64,000 bases of DNA from Prorocentrum cordatum (lineage: Eukaryota > Sar > Dinophyceae > Prorocentrales > Prorocentraceae): NCBI GenBank assembly GCA_963575745.1, contig CAUYUJ010017646.1, positions 157,011 through 221,010 on the forward strand. Reading direction: 5' to 3'. Positions 44,970-56,291 of the stretch are shown here, piece by piece. The stretch's first letter is position 1, and each line of letters opens with the position of its first letter. The notes below the pieces were generated by a model. That model was not told where the DNA came from, did not search any database, and saw only the letters and a program-made list of their open reading frames with translations. The translations under genes were made by a program, and so were the position numbers.

Positions 44970-45440
44970 ACTGAGAAAAGGAGTCGGAGATGAGGAGGAG
45001 GAGGCGGAGGAGGAGGGTGAGGGTGAGGGTGAGGATGACGGGGCTGAGGATACGGAGGGGAAGGAATGAGGAGAGGGCGGATGAAGAGGAGGAGGAGGAG
45101 GATGAGGAGGGTGAATGATGAGGAAGAGTATTGGGACCAGGAAGGGTCGTACCTTCGGGGCTGACGCCCGCGCTACCCCTGGGGAGCCCGGCGGCCCCTG
45201 CGTGGCAGACTCGCGCGGCCCTTCGGAGATCACGTGGAGATCCCGCGCACCAGTTCTGCCAACACGGGGCCCCGAGAGGTCCAGACCCGCTTTCCCAGGT
45301 CCGCCTCTCCGTCCTCGGGAGGGAGGAGTAAGGAAGAGCGCGCCAGGAGAACGGAGGAGAGGGGGGAGAAGGGAGGGAGGAGGAGGAGGGGGGAGGGGAG
45401 GAGGGAGGAGGGAGGAGGGAGGAGGGAGGAGGGAGCACAG
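44970..45440. repeat. Purine (GGA)n tracts
   Basis: GGA/GGGTGA triplets at 44990-45120 and GGGAGGA heptamers at 45355-45435, with GC-rich sequence between. Confidence 0.85.
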
Positions 45441-45685
45441 AGGAGGGCGGAGGAAAGCAGGAATGACGAGCGTGGGCGGGGACTGGCGGCCCCAGGGCTC
45501 GTCGACAGGCGACGAGCCAGCGCTTCCCGACTGACTCCTGCCAGGTGTCGGATGACTGCCGTGGCGTCGCTCGGACAGGTCAGGTCAGGCCTGCATGCCC
45601 GCGAAGGGCGGCCACTGAGGGCTCAGGCAGGGAACAGTTACAGTTACAGCTTGCGTGCCAGCTCCAGTGGGAGCGGCCTGCGGGC

Positions 45686-45815
45686 CTCAAGCATTAGGAT
45701 GCGCAGCCGGCCATGCGCGAGGAGGACCATCGAGGAACATGTTTGATCATTCAGCGGGAAATACACGCACGAAATCGAAACATGCTCGGGGAACGGACGT
45801 CCGAGCGATGTCGAG
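45686..45815. mobile_element. MITE family A, copy 3 (decayed left end)
   Basis: The right end, complement of CTCGACATCGCTCGGACGT, and the adjacent ACGCACGAAATCGAAACATG block match copies 1 and 2. The left end is diverged (CTCAAGCATTAGGATGCG). With these borders the length is 130 bases and the flanks CTGCGGGC and CTGGGGGA agree at 6 of 8. A further GGCGTCGCTCGGAC sits at 45563-45576 and could be another relic end. Confidence 0.65.
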
Positions 45816-45819
45816 CTGG

Positions 45820-46815
45820 GGGATGGCTCCAACACCAGATTCGGCGGATGTTCCCCCCGAGGGAAGATGGTATCCATCTCCGTGATGGTGGCAATATTCG
45901 GGCTGCTTGGGTGGCCGAGAGACTACCACCAGCATCAAAGTCCAGGATTGTCTTCCCCTAGTGAATGCAATGCAAGCCCCTGGAGTTGGTCCCCAGTGGT
46001 GCGCCGGAAGGCCTGGGGCAGGACATCCTGCCGGGCAGCATATAATGCCTGGTATTTACGCGCCAAGCTTTGGAAGCCTCGGTTTGACCAGCATGCGACT
46101 GTGTCCGCGTTCCGAGGGCCAGCCCAGCTATCCTTGAGATCCGACGTTGCGGAAAAACGCGACACATCGCGACAAATCACGGCTGGAGCCCTAGACCCTA
46201 TTTTTCCGCGGCATCCATCGCGCCGCATCTATCTGTGATGGCCCTGGGGCCCGAAACCGGGCGCAAACGCCCGGTGCGAAACATGTGCAACGACTGGATC
46301 TCAGGCCGCCCTTCCCCTTCTGCTGCTTCCCGTCCTCCTCCCCCTCCTCCTCTCGGCCGCCGTGTGCAGCTCGAGCAGAGGCCCAATCGTGGCAGAGGTC
46401 TCAGGAGTTTCCTCTTGCAGACACCCGCCAGGCCGGCCCCCTGCCTCGGCGCAGGGAGGAAGAGGAGGAAGGGAAGGAAAAGTCCGATACCGAACAGTTC
46501 CTTCTGACCCTGATCCCCATCTCGGGTGGGTTAGGGACATAGAGTCACAGCATATATCATTTCACTGTTCCTTATGGTGTGCCGCCTTCTAGTGTGGCCG
46601 TTGCGAGTGTTAAAACACGAACGGGGACGACGCGCACGTGCCCGAATGACGCAGTGCACCAGTTGACAATTTCTTGCCGAGGTTAACACATCTTTCCCGC
46701 CGCGGCTGGAAAACAATGGGGTGTATGGGGGACATGACGGAGGTGCACGCAATATCTCAGGAGTGACTGGGTTTTTTATGGGGACACAAGAAATGCCTTA
46801 ATCATTACACACTCT
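45820..46815. other. Unassigned sequence
   Basis: Frames of 70-125 codons on the + strand (45867-46238, 46235-46592) without motifs; a short CCT tract at 46325-46355. No gene supported. Confidence 0.35.
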
Positions 46816-46821
46816 GCCCTC

Positions 46822-47477
46822 ATGTCCGCGGTTGGAACCTGGTTCGGTGCGCTTCCATGTTTGGCAGTTCCCAAACAAGAAGAGGATGCAGCTACAGTTG
46901 CTGAGAGTAGTGCGGATGATCAGACAAGAATTGTTTATATTGCAGGGCGCGGTATAGGTAGTGCACCACAACGGGAAATTGATAGCTCAAGTTTACGGCT
47001 TTGCAACGGAAGCCGCCATCACAAACAAAGAGAAACCCAATGCCGCGGAAATTCGAGAAGAGCGAACTTATGGCAGCCGCGCAGAAGAGGTTGCAAGGGC
47101 GCAGAATGAAAGGATCTTCACCGGCGTGTTAAAGTCAGTTAGATTTAAATTCTCCACATACGATGTGTTGCCGGAAGATGTTTGTCTCAAGGAGGCCATC
47201 CCTCAGTGAGGTCCCCTTTTGCACAGACAGTGATGGAACGCAGGGCAACTAATTACAGCACATTGGGTCGTGCCTCAAGCTCCGCAGGACTTCGAAGAGG
47301 CCAGCAAGCAGACGAACAAAACAATCGATCCTTCTGCATTGGCTTCGGTCGCAGTTCTGGGCTGCAAAAGAATTCGTAGAAGAAATGCACAGGAATTCGG
47401 AATTCATTGCGAGGTTCGCCGTGGAGAGAGAGGTACGCGCTGTGGAAGTATCACATGAGCGGACCAAGAAGGACTAA
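46822..47477 (+). pseudogene. Frameshifted gene relic of unknown function
   Basis: Protein-like sequence passes through three frames. From ATG 46822 it begins MSAVGTWFGALPCLAVPKQ and reaches RIVYIAGRG. From about 46960 the next frame reads VHHNGKLIAQVYGFATEAA through an acidic/basic helix-rich stretch to a TGA at 47207. After a short gap the same frame reads VVPQAPQDFEEASKQTNK (47265). From about 47350 a third frame reads QFWAAKEFVEEMHRNSEF to VSHERTKKD and TAA (47475). Composition is even and free of repeats, unlike the surroundings. I recognise no domain. At least two indels and one stop must be assumed, or several very short introns. Confidence 0.4.
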
Positions 47478-47479
47478 GT

Positions 47480-48555
47480 AATGTTGCAAAAGACATGCGT
47501 TTTACCCAGCGCGCATTTGGCGCGCGGGCGACGGCGAGTTGGAAGTGCGAAGCGCGGCGTGCGTCTGGCGCATCGTGAAGGACGGGATCCTCGAGCCCCT
47601 GGGCGTGCCCTCGGGCACCCGACGATTTCGCCCCCCTTCTGCTCCTCTTGGGTCTGGCAGCCCGCTCCTCATCTCGGTGCTGCTCATTCCCCCCCCTGGC
47701 TCTTGCTCCTCACCTGCTTGTTCCTTGCTTCTGTGTGCCATGCCCCTCCTCGGGGCAGCGGGTCCCGCCCTCCTTGATGTAACAAAAGCGCGCTGATTTT
47801 CTCGCGCTGTGCCCTCCCCGCGGGAACCCGTTCGCCGACCCCGCCCAGCGGCCAGCGGCGCCTCGCCTCTGCACCACAGCCCAGGCCTTCGTTCGCCAGT
47901 GGCGATCGGGGCGGCCCAGGCGGGCCTAAGCAGAGCGGTGCGTGGCCCTCCGCATTCTCGCAGGGGCACGCCAGTCGGTCCCAGGCCCTGTCGCGGCTTG
48001 CTGCCCGGGCTTGCTTCTTACACACTTGGCGTCCTCCTCCCCTTCCTCCTCGTCCTCCTCATCTTCCTCCCTCCCCCGCTTCCTCCCCCTCTTCCTCCCT
48101 CCTTTTCCTCCTCCTCCTTCTCCTCCTTTTCCTCCTCCTTCTCTTCCTCCTCCTCGTCGAAGGCGGTCGCTCGCACGGAATTTGAAGTCCTCGCAGTATG
48201 ATGCGCAGTTCCACCCCCTTCCCCCTGAAGTTCTCGCACGGAATTTGAAGTCCTCCAGTTGCTTACGAATGGCCCTCGCACTGATTACAGTCAGGCCCTC
48301 CTGTGTTCCCTCTCTTCCCTTGGCCTCCCAGTTGATGCTATCCGTTTTGGCTTAGTGGGCCGCGAGGCCGCCCGAAGCCGCCCATCGCGTTGACTTGCCG
48401 TCCACTTTCCTTCACCGAAACATTCCTGGAGGCTTTCGATGGCGATGCCGACTGCAAAATCTTGTATCGTTGACCCCAGTGGTATAAGAATCGGTGCACG
48501 TGTTGTTTGATGGTATTCTTCGAGCCGTGGCAGCCGCTGGTTGAAGAAGAGGACG
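47480..48555. other. Unassigned sequence with a CT tract
   Basis: Pyrimidine tract at 48020-48150 (CCT/TTC). GCACGGAATTTGAAGTCCTC occurs twice (48172 and 48237). No gene supported. Confidence 0.45.
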
Positions 48556-48559
48556 CTTG

Positions 48560-48905
48560 ATTTTCCGCGAAAGGTATGGTCTCTCGATGTCATCGTCCGA
48601 CATTTGCTGCTCGGATGCGCCACTGGGCCCCGACCAGCGAACGTGATTTGGACCAACTCTTGATGGCGTGCCAGAGGATGGCCTTGGAAGTTTCGACCGG
48701 TGTCATGGTTTCTGCCTTCCGGACTTTCCTGAACGCTTGTTGCACATCTGGCTGGTTTCGGTGTCACGAAGTCTTGCCTATTTCGCACCGCCGTTTTAGC
48801 TGGTGATACCCTCGTGCACCTTCTTGAGTGTCCGATCGTTGAGTCCCGCTTCTTCCCGCTCTTTCCGCGCCTCCTTCCTGCCCTGGAATGCGTATTGTGC
48901 GTTCC
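48560..48905 (+). pseudogene. Relic of a second LINE (C-terminal zinc-binding region)
   Basis: FLNACCTSGWF (48727) and, in the next frame, CLFRTAV...AGDTLVHLLECP (GDT at 48802, ECP ending 48834) follow the pattern C...DxxxHxLxCP found after the reverse transcriptase in many LINEs. The two pieces lie in different frames and no reverse transcriptase motif is visible upstream. The call rests on this single motif. Confidence 0.35.
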
Positions 48906-49620
48906 CACTTTTTGACGCTTGCCTCCGACCAGATGAAGTCTGTCGCTTGCTTTCTGGACTTGATCTGCAGCGTCTTGCACTCCTTCAATGTACCCAGGAT
49001 TCCCAGAGGAGATCGGCTCCGCCTATCTTTTCGAGATCGCTTCGTGCTACAGCTCCGGACGTAGCCTTCCCTGGCGTTCTTGATTCATTCGCCTTCTGCT
49101 GGTCACTTCTCGTTTATTTCGGGATGTGGATTGTCGCTTGCCCACTGGGATGGCGCCCCCCACGGTGGTGCAAAACGGCCCTCTCTGATAGTTGCATCCC
49201 CTTTTTTCTCGATCAGACCTTCTCTAACTTCTTCCTCTGGCAGTGTTCCTCCTCTTCCTCCTCCTCCCCCCCTCCGCAACTGAGTACCCTGAAGCTCGAA
49301 TGCTATGGGCCTCCAGACCCGCGGCTGCAGAAACCGCATTGTTGAGTAGCGAACTCCTCCAGCCACCCCTTTGCTGGCGACCCGTATCGTTAGTGCGCAG
49401 ATCCACATAGGAGGTGGTTGCGCCGTCAGTTCCAAGACTTCCCTTTGATCTATATCCCGGGCTTGGGACAACTAGGGCTGGGTGCCAGGCGATGCGAGCC
49501 AGGGTTAAACTACAATTTTCTTGGTGGTTGTTTCTCGAAGCCCACCCACCTTTGGACCTTTCACCCCGAAGAAGCAACGTAACATTTTAGAATATCCAGC
49601 CTCCTCTCTCTCTCCACCGA
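48905..49620. other. Unassigned sequence
   Basis: A + frame of 180 codons (48803-49345) overlaps the LINE relic and a short CCT tract (49245-49270). No motif recognised. Confidence 0.35.
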
Positions 49621-49624
49621 CCTG

Positions 49625-50030
49625 TCCTCCTCTTCCTCCTTCTGCTCCTCCTCCTCCTCCTCCTCCTCCTCCTCCTCCTCCCCCTCCCGGAAGCCTCCTC
49701 CTCCTCCTTGAAGGCCTGGGGCTGCCCCGCGGGTGGCACGGACCGCCCGCGCAGGCGGCACCCGCCGCCTTGGGGCTTCCTTTCGCGCGCGGGCGGCGCA
49801 GGTGCTGGACCGCCTCCTGGTCGGGGACTACACGGCGGAGGACCTGCAGGCGCGGCCGCGGCACCCTCGCTCGCGGCACCCTCCTCGCGGCACCCTCCTC
49901 CTCTTCCTCCCTCCTCCTCCTCGTCCTCCTCCTCCTCCTCCCCCTCCTCCTCCTCCTCCCTCCTCCTCCTCCTCCTCCTCCTCCTCCTCCTCCTCCTCCC
50001 CACTGCTCCTCCTCCTCCTGCGGCGCTCTG
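49625..50030. repeat. (CCT)n tracts around a GC-rich segment
   Basis: CCT/CTC triplets at 49625-49710 and 49895-50025. The GC-rich piece between (49715-49890) contains GGTGGCACGG and CTCGCGGCACCC repeats, with no coding evidence. Confidence 0.85.
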
Positions 50031-51525
50031 CAAGTGGGTGCTGGCGCGCATCTTCAAGGCTCTGCGCTGGCCCCCTATGGGGCGGACGTTGCATGCAGCA
50101 GGCGACAGCCAGCCCGAGGTTCGGGAGGGACGCGCCGTCCGTGGCCGATGTGTGGCGTTGCTTGGCAGCCCGTCCCTGCTTCTCCCGTTCCTCCGTTCAC
50201 CATCCTTCCTCCGTTCACCATGCTTCACTATCCGGCGTATATGCTTGGGCATTTAATATTTGCGTGTACTTCTCTGGTGGAGCCAAGGGCAACGGCTTCC
50301 AGCAGTTGGGCACTGATGGACTGTAGTGGTGGAAGGGGCTTGGAGGCGTTGTGTTTGAAAAATATCCGTCTCTTCCTCCCTCGCTAAAGAACCGCAAAGG
50401 GAGCAGGCAACGAGGATTGTCCCGCAAGGGCGCGGAGTGAGCTCGACGAGCTTTCATTCGAGGTGGAGGAGTCCGAGCTAAACCACAGTAAGTTTTTGTT
50501 TTAAGCAGGAGGATATCAAAATGGGCGGTGGGCAGACACGCTGTGCGATACACTGGGCGGCAGCTGTTAGGTAAGTCGAATGTTGGGGGGATGGATTGAT
50601 TGTTGGTTGTCCACGGTGAGGCATCCCACGGTAGGGCTGTACCTTGCCGAGGTGCCAACATGTCAATAGTCGAGCTGACAGTGCAGGCAGCACCGCACAA
50701 CACCTACGAGGCACGCCATTCAACTCCTCAAAGCCTCAAGCCAGCATCAACACATACACGCCAGGTGTGGTTGCTAATCTGCAGGGCTGTGGCGGTGAGG
50801 CGTGACAACGAAATATGTACTGCAATACGATGATCATTAGTATGGGGCTAGGCTCGAAGCAGCGTGGTATGATGCGAGACGATTCGGTTGGATGGATAGC
50901 GAAGCTGTGGGTGTGGTACGCTCTACCAAGTCAGACCTGGGAACACCACGTGCGCGCCTCAAGTGAGACGTACAGGCCAGTTTGTGTTTGTTGGCTTGTT
51001 TTGGTGTAGCGGCGAGTGGTCAAACGGGAAGGTATGTGCATGTAGCATGTCGCAGCATGTCTCAGGGTTTTGTCGGCATAGCAAGACTGCTGGAATGTGT
51101 GGTGTGATATGCTGTGCAACGAGCTTGGGCTGGATGAGCGATAGCTTGCCGCGAAACGTAGTCTGGCGCAGCCTCAGTGGGGTGATGTTGGACCATGTGG
51201 CTGGGCGGTGAGGGTAAACATGCGGACTGCGGTGAGAGCGTCCTTGGACTGATCAGGGCATAATGCTGCACGGAAGAGCACATGCGTCACAATTGTGTAT
51301 AATAGCATGTATAGCAGCACGCTGAAAACAGGTCTGGCACCCTCGGCCATAGGCTCGTCACTTTTGTCTGTCCGGTTACGTGAGTCGCGATTGGCTCTCA
51401 GCCTCATCGCGCTGAGCTTTACTCCAAGGCTTGCCACCCCAAACTCAAGTGTCTCACCCCCCTCGCCGTACTTATAGTCTGGCTCAGGGCAGAATGCCTG
51501 AACGAGTAGGGCGTGTGATCCTGGT
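50030..51525. other. Unassigned sequence
   Basis: Non-repetitive, moderate GC in 50600-51450. Frames up to about 160 codons exist on the minus strand but lack motifs. Confidence 0.35.
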
Positions 51526-51529
51526 TGCC

Positions 51530-51725
51530 ATCCTCCCCCCTTCCTCTCCTCCTCCTCCTCCTCCTCCTCCTCCTTCCTCCTCCTTCTCGTTTTTCTAATC
51601 CTTCCGCGTCCCCTCCTCCGTCTCCCATCCCTGCTCCCCCTCCTCATTCTCATTCTTCTCATCCTTCCGCTTCTCCTCATCCTTCACCCGTCCTGCTTCT
51701 CCTCCTCCTCCGCCTCCTCCTCCCT
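51530..51725. repeat. (CTC)n pyrimidine tract
   Basis: CTC/TCC triplets with scattered changes. It is followed by sequence without gene signal to 52255; a 103-codon + frame at 51915-52226 has no motif. Confidence 0.85.
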
Positions 51726-52325
51726 CATCCATCTCATCCTGGTGTCTTGCAGCCGGAGACGACGAAGGGGAGCTTTTCGGCATGATGTACGGTTCAGTGC
51801 CCCCTCCTATCATCCCCAGTCTGCTCCAGCAGGTGAGTTTGAGGCACTCTACCAGACTGTTATGTTGTCGATTGAGTCCTCATATGTCTACATATGTCCA
51901 GTTTGTGACGGATCATGTTTTCGCACCAGGGCGAGGAGCAGTTGTCTCCCAAGCGTTGCTATAGTGGCTTCTCGCCAGTGCTGTTGTGTAACATATGGAA
52001 GATTCGAGGCCTACGCAAAGGCAGGGTCCACCAATCCCAAGATCAGTGGAGCTCAGCGCACGGCAACGTGCGCCGTTTCGGGAACCGTTGGGCGGACGTA
52101 AAGGGGTCAACAAAGGCTCTGCGGGGGGGAGGCCTTCTCGGACACCCTCCGCCGTCGGAGTGTGAAGTCGCCCGTCTAGACCTGGATATGAAGATGGCCG
52201 AGGTTGTGGCCAGACTGGCTTCTTAACTGCTGACGTCATGGCCCTGCTCGGACTTGTCAGGTGCGGACAAGATCCATGTCCATACCCAGTGCCTTTTGGA
52301 TTTTTTTGGAAGCGGCGCCACAAGG

Positions 52326-52397
52326 CCGAGGCGCACTGGATATGGATAAAAATCGAGCCTCTAGGGGGCAAATTTATCCATATCCAGTGCGCCTCGG
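52326..52397. repeat. Perfect 25-bp inverted repeat hairpin
   Basis: CCGAGGCGCACTGGATATGG plus ATAAA (52326-52350) is exactly complementary to TTTATCCATATCCAGTGCGCCTCGG-type sequence at 52373-52397, given here by position and ends only (TTTATCC and CCTCGG). The loop has 22 bases. Related CACTGGATAT words occur at 52432 and, inverted, near 52275. Confidence 0.9.
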
Positions 52398-52544
52398 GTT
52401 TCTTGGGAAGGGAGCCCGGAACTCCATACTGCACTGGATATAGACTTTCAGGAGCTGCCTGGGTTGAGCCTCCCAGGGGCCCATCCCCGCCCTCTCAGGA
52501 TCCCACGTGCGCTCGGCAGGCCGCCCAGCACACCCAGTATGCCT

Positions 52545-52630
52545 CCTCCTCCTCCTCCTCCTCCTCCTCCCTCCTCCTCCTCCCTCCTCCTCCTCCTCCT
52601 CCTCCTCCTCCTCCTCCTCCTCCTCCTCGA
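52545..52630. repeat. (CTC)n tract
   Basis: Almost perfect CCT triplets. Confidence 0.95.
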
Positions 52631-52639
52631 AGTTTTCGG

Positions 52640-53545
52640 CCCGGGCAGAGAACCGCGCTACCTCTCATGGTCCACCTCCCCCTCCAGTGCGCTGCATGGT
52701 GGCAGGTTGGCGTAGCTGCTCGGAAAGGGGAAGTGGTGGTGAGGGGCTCGTGGGGAGGACGAAGCTCGAACCGCGTTACCTTTCATGGCCCACCTCCCCC
52801 TCCAGTGCGCTGCAAACCTGTGTCGGGCCTCCCCTCGGCGGTGCTCAAATGCGCGGGTCACAGTTGCGTCAAGCTGGCCTGCTCAGAGAATTCCTCGCTT
52901 GTTGTCTGTGTGACGTGCTATTGTTGCTCGTCTCACGGGAGAGCGCCTCGATTGGGGACGAGTGCAAGAGTCTTACGAAGTCTTCCAGGTACAACTGAGG
53001 GCGGATCTGTAAGGGCCGTCACCGCAAGCGCCCCGAGGTCACCGTAGAACGTGGCCCGCAGGCCCCCCCCCACAAGGCTAATCGTCTCCTTCTCTCTCGC
53101 TGCATCCCAGGGCCTCCCTCCTTCTCAGGCCCCCAGAGCTGGCAGCGGGTCTCCTCCTCGTCTCCCCTCGCTGTGCGGAGCCGCTCAAGGGTTGCATAAG
53201 TAACAGTGGGCGACACAAACCTCGAGCGCCACCCCAGCAGAGCGAGCTCCAGGGCACCGTTGGGGGACATCAGGAAGCGAAGCTGCGAGACTTAGCCCAC
53301 CGTCACGTCGTATCGCGTGTAGCTGATGCCGATGTCCATGCAACTCCTCCTCCTCCTCCTCCTCCTCCTCCTCCTTTTTCTCCTCCTCCTCCTCCTCCTC
53401 CTCCTCCTTCTTTTCCTCTCTCGTCCGACTTTAGCCCTCCTCTCCTCGTTCTTCCAGCTCGTGCATGGTGGCAGTCTGGCTCAGCTGCTCGGAAAGTGGA
53501 AGTGGAGGTGAGAGGCTCGTGGGGAGGACGTCACTCGAACGGGTA
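52640..53545. repeat. About 120-bp dispersed/tandem repeat, three copies
   Basis: GAACCGCGYTACCTYTCATGG and CCACCTCCCCCTCCAGTGCG occur at about 52650 and 52769. CATGGTGGCAGGTTGGCGTA, GCTGCTCGGAAAGGGGAAG and GGCTCGTGGGGAGGACG occur at about 52693 and again, diverged, at 53464-53530. Each copy follows or is followed by a CTC tract (52545-52630 and 53340-53415). 52830-53330 between them holds no supported gene. Confidence 0.75.
53340..53425. repeat. (CTC)n tract
   Basis: CTC triplets with two TTTTTC/TTCTTTTC interruptions. Confidence 0.9.
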
Positions 53546-53549
53546 AGCA

Positions 53550-54470
53550 TTTCGTCTGGGCGCCAGAGGCGCCGGGATAGTTATTGTCCAGGGCTTGTGC
53601 CGACTCAGCGGACTTACTCAGGATGCGTACATCGTGCTTACCCCGCCCCCATGCCGCGAAGTCCACAAAGCCCCTCCTGTAGGCTCGTGGAGTGTCGACG
53701 CAGCGGCAACCCTGGTGCGGGCGCTCAAGGTTGAACGCCGCCGGAGGACCGAAATCGACCCATATCGAACAATCCGCGCGATTGGAAAGCCGCGATCGCT
53801 CAAGGTTGAACGATCAAGGCGATGTCGGGAACCAGCGCCAACGTCATCGCGACGTCAACTTGCCGTGTTCCTCCCGTCTCCTCGAGGAGGTGGAGGAGTC
53901 TTCCTCCCCCTCTCTCCTTCTCATTCCCCCCCCATCCACCTTCTGTCTCCTTCTCTTCCTCCTCCACCGCCTCCTCCTTCTCCTGCTCTCCCGCATTCCT
54001 TTTTGTCGGCGTCCTCCTCCTCATCATGCTCTTTTTCCTTTCTCCCCATACCTTTCCCCTCCTCCCTCCTTCCTCTCTCTATCCCGCCTGCACAGCTCGA
54101 GATCACCCGCCTTGAAGGGGCGGAAGCTAAAGAGCGGAGCCGCCGCCGCATTGCTCCCTTGAAGTTAACGACCGTTATGTGGCCTGAGGATCGCTAAGTC
54201 GCTTCCCTTCCATGTCCTTTGACCATCACGTGCGAACAGATGCTTAACATCTGCGCGTGCACCAAGACAAGCGAGCACGACCGAGCGTCGCCAGCCTGCA
54301 ATCGGCCGACCCTAGCACTCCACCCCTCCTCTCCTCCTCCCCCTCCACCCACCACTCCCCGCCCCCTTCCCTCCCTGGTTGCCTCGTGACTGCCGCCAGG
54401 TTGTCCCGGAGATCGACCTCGCCGCGAGCTCAAGGACGGGATGTGGTGGGGTGAGCATTCGGGGTCGAGT
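53550..54470. other. Unassigned sequence with a CT tract
   Basis: CGCTCAAGGTTGAACG occurs twice (53725 and 53798), partly palindromic. A pyrimidine tract fills 53880-54080. No gene supported. Confidence 0.4.
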
Positions 54471-54474
54471 AGGA

Positions 54475-54665
54475 AGAGGAGGATGGAGGAGGAGGAGGAT
54501 GGAGGATCGAGCAGGACGGAGGATTTAGGCGGACGAGAAGGAGGAGGAGGAGGAGGAGGAGGAGATGAACGAGAAGGAGGATCCGTCGAGGATGGGATTA
54601 GGAGGACGGATCGACGATGGGTCGAGGATGAGCAGGAGCGTCGAGGAGCGAGGAGGAGGGAGTGG
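54475..54665. repeat. Purine (GGA)n tract with GGATCGA units
   Basis: GGA/GAC repeats including GAGGATGGAGG and GGACGGATCGACGATGG words. Confidence 0.8.
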
Positions 54666-54669
54666 GGAC

Positions 54670-55010
54670 CGCCGTGCGCTCAGGCTGCCTCCGCGGTTTC
54701 CCTCCCCCGCCCCCCAGCAGGGTGACCCACCCCCACGCGGACGCCGCCCCCACGGACCCACCCCCACGCCCACAGCAGGACACCCCCACGCCCACAGGGG
54801 GGGGGGCGGGTCGTCGGCGGCACCCAGTGCGCCCGGTACGAAAGCCCCCGGAGAGGAGAAGGAGAGGAGAGGAGGGAGGCTGCCTCAGCGATGTTGCCGC
54901 CCGGGTCTCTCCCTCGCCGGGGCCCTCTCTCTCTTTGCAGGCGGCCCGCTCCGCGGGCATGCCCTTGAGAGGCGGCGACCCCAGCTCTGAAGGGGGCCCA
55001 CCCCAAGAGG
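54670..55010. other. Unassigned GC-rich sequence
   Basis: CACGCCCACAG and CCCCCACG short repeats; nothing else seen. Confidence 0.4.
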
Positions 55011-55222
55011 TAGGCGGCGGCGCGCCCCAGGGGGAAGTGGTAACCTACACATTGCTCATTTTTGCAATTCTTCGAAAGTTCTTTGATTTTCTGGGGGGCC
55101 AAAATCCTGTCATTTCTAATTCTTCCTATCCTGGGAAGCGAGCACAAATAGAAATGAGCGCGATTAGAAATGAACGACGTGTAGGCGGCGGCGCGCCCCA
55201 GGGGGGAAGTGGTAATCTAGGT
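55011..55222. repeat. 34-bp direct repeat bracketing a 136-bp AT-richer insert
   Basis: GTAGGCGGCGGCGCGCCCCA and the following GGGGGAAGTGGTAA occur at 55011 and 55181 with one base difference. Between them is AT-richer sequence unlike the surroundings (TTTCTAATTC, GAAATGAGCGCGATTAGAAA). Confidence 0.8.
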
Positions 55223-55225
55223 CTC

Positions 55226-55420
55226 CTAGATGGGATCCGAGTAGATGGGGTCGGAATATCGCGTCGCATCGCCGATACATCGGCGATGCGGCTCGATGCG
55301 GAGCCCGATTTTCTCCGCGCCGGCGTCGCCGATGCACCGCCGACGTCGACGACGCACCGCCGGTGCATCGGCGATGCATCGCCGATGCATGGGGAGGGCA
55401 TCGCAGCGCCTAGACTTTCT
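55226..55420. mobile_element. MITE family C, copy 2 (right end lost)
   Basis: TCTAGGTCTCCTAGATGGGA, CGAGTAGATGGGGTCGGA and the CGATGC/GCATCG core match copy 1 at 30549, including the TCTA flank on the left. The right inverted end is missing; the match ends in GCATGGGGAGG. Confidence 0.7.
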
Positions 55421-55434
55421 CCGCGGAGCGCTCC

Positions 55435-55935
55435 TCCCCACATGTCCTCTTTTTTTTTAACATGCGTTTTTTTGGTTTCAGGTTGTTCTTGTTGTTTTTG
55501 TATGCTGGTTGGCATAAGCTCAGTTTTTCCCCAACATAAATGAAACAATTATGTAATTGAATCTTAGCGCAACGAACAATAATACACAAATACATGTTGG
55601 GACTTCAAAAAACAGTTATGTTGACAAGTGTTTGATACATGTTTTTTGTATGTTGAAAAATAAATGATATAAAAACACACGTGCGGCGCCCTCGTTGGGT
55701 CAGCATGTTGCCCTGCTGGGGCTTTTTGTTATGTTTTTTATTATAAAAAAGTACGCCACATTGACGTGTGCGAGAACATTTTGTTAACATAATGTAAAAC
55801 ATTATGATATGTGTCAATGATATATGTTATGATATGCAAATTGCGAGACTTCGACAATGCATGCGCATCGTGTTAACATGTGCAAAAAACAACACTATTT
55901 GATCTGCATGCCGCAATAATACGAAACATTTATGC
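55435..55935. other. AT-rich island
   Basis: About 500 bases with markedly higher A+T than anything nearby, including ACATGTTTTTTGTATG, GTTAACATAATG and TTATTATAAAAAAG. ACATGTT/GTTAACAT words recur. Only one GC-rich interruption (55680-55725). No frame above 70 codons. It resembles the AT-rich patch at 26040-26160 in word use. Confidence 0.7.
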
Positions 55936-56291
55936 CGCCCGTGTATTCATTCGCGCGCCTCAAATGAAGCGTTGCCCAAACATCTGGCGCGCATTTCTTT
56001 CGCTCGTGCCGAGACGCTCGGCGCTCCTCTGGAGGAGCCGCGGACCCTGAAGCGGAAGCCGGCGGAAGAGGGGCACCAACAGACAATCCAAACTATTCAG
56101 GATCACCGTAACAACCCATGCAAAGAAACACTCCGTGCCCTCCGAATGCTTTCCAGGTTGTTTTTTGGGGGGGGCGGGGGGGCTCGAATGTTTTGGCGTT
56201 TCGAATGTTTGGCGCCCCCCCCAAAACTCTAGACTCCCAGGGTCCCCGCGCTGGTTTCTTGTGGAAGTGATCCTTGTGGCCGAGCCCGTGT

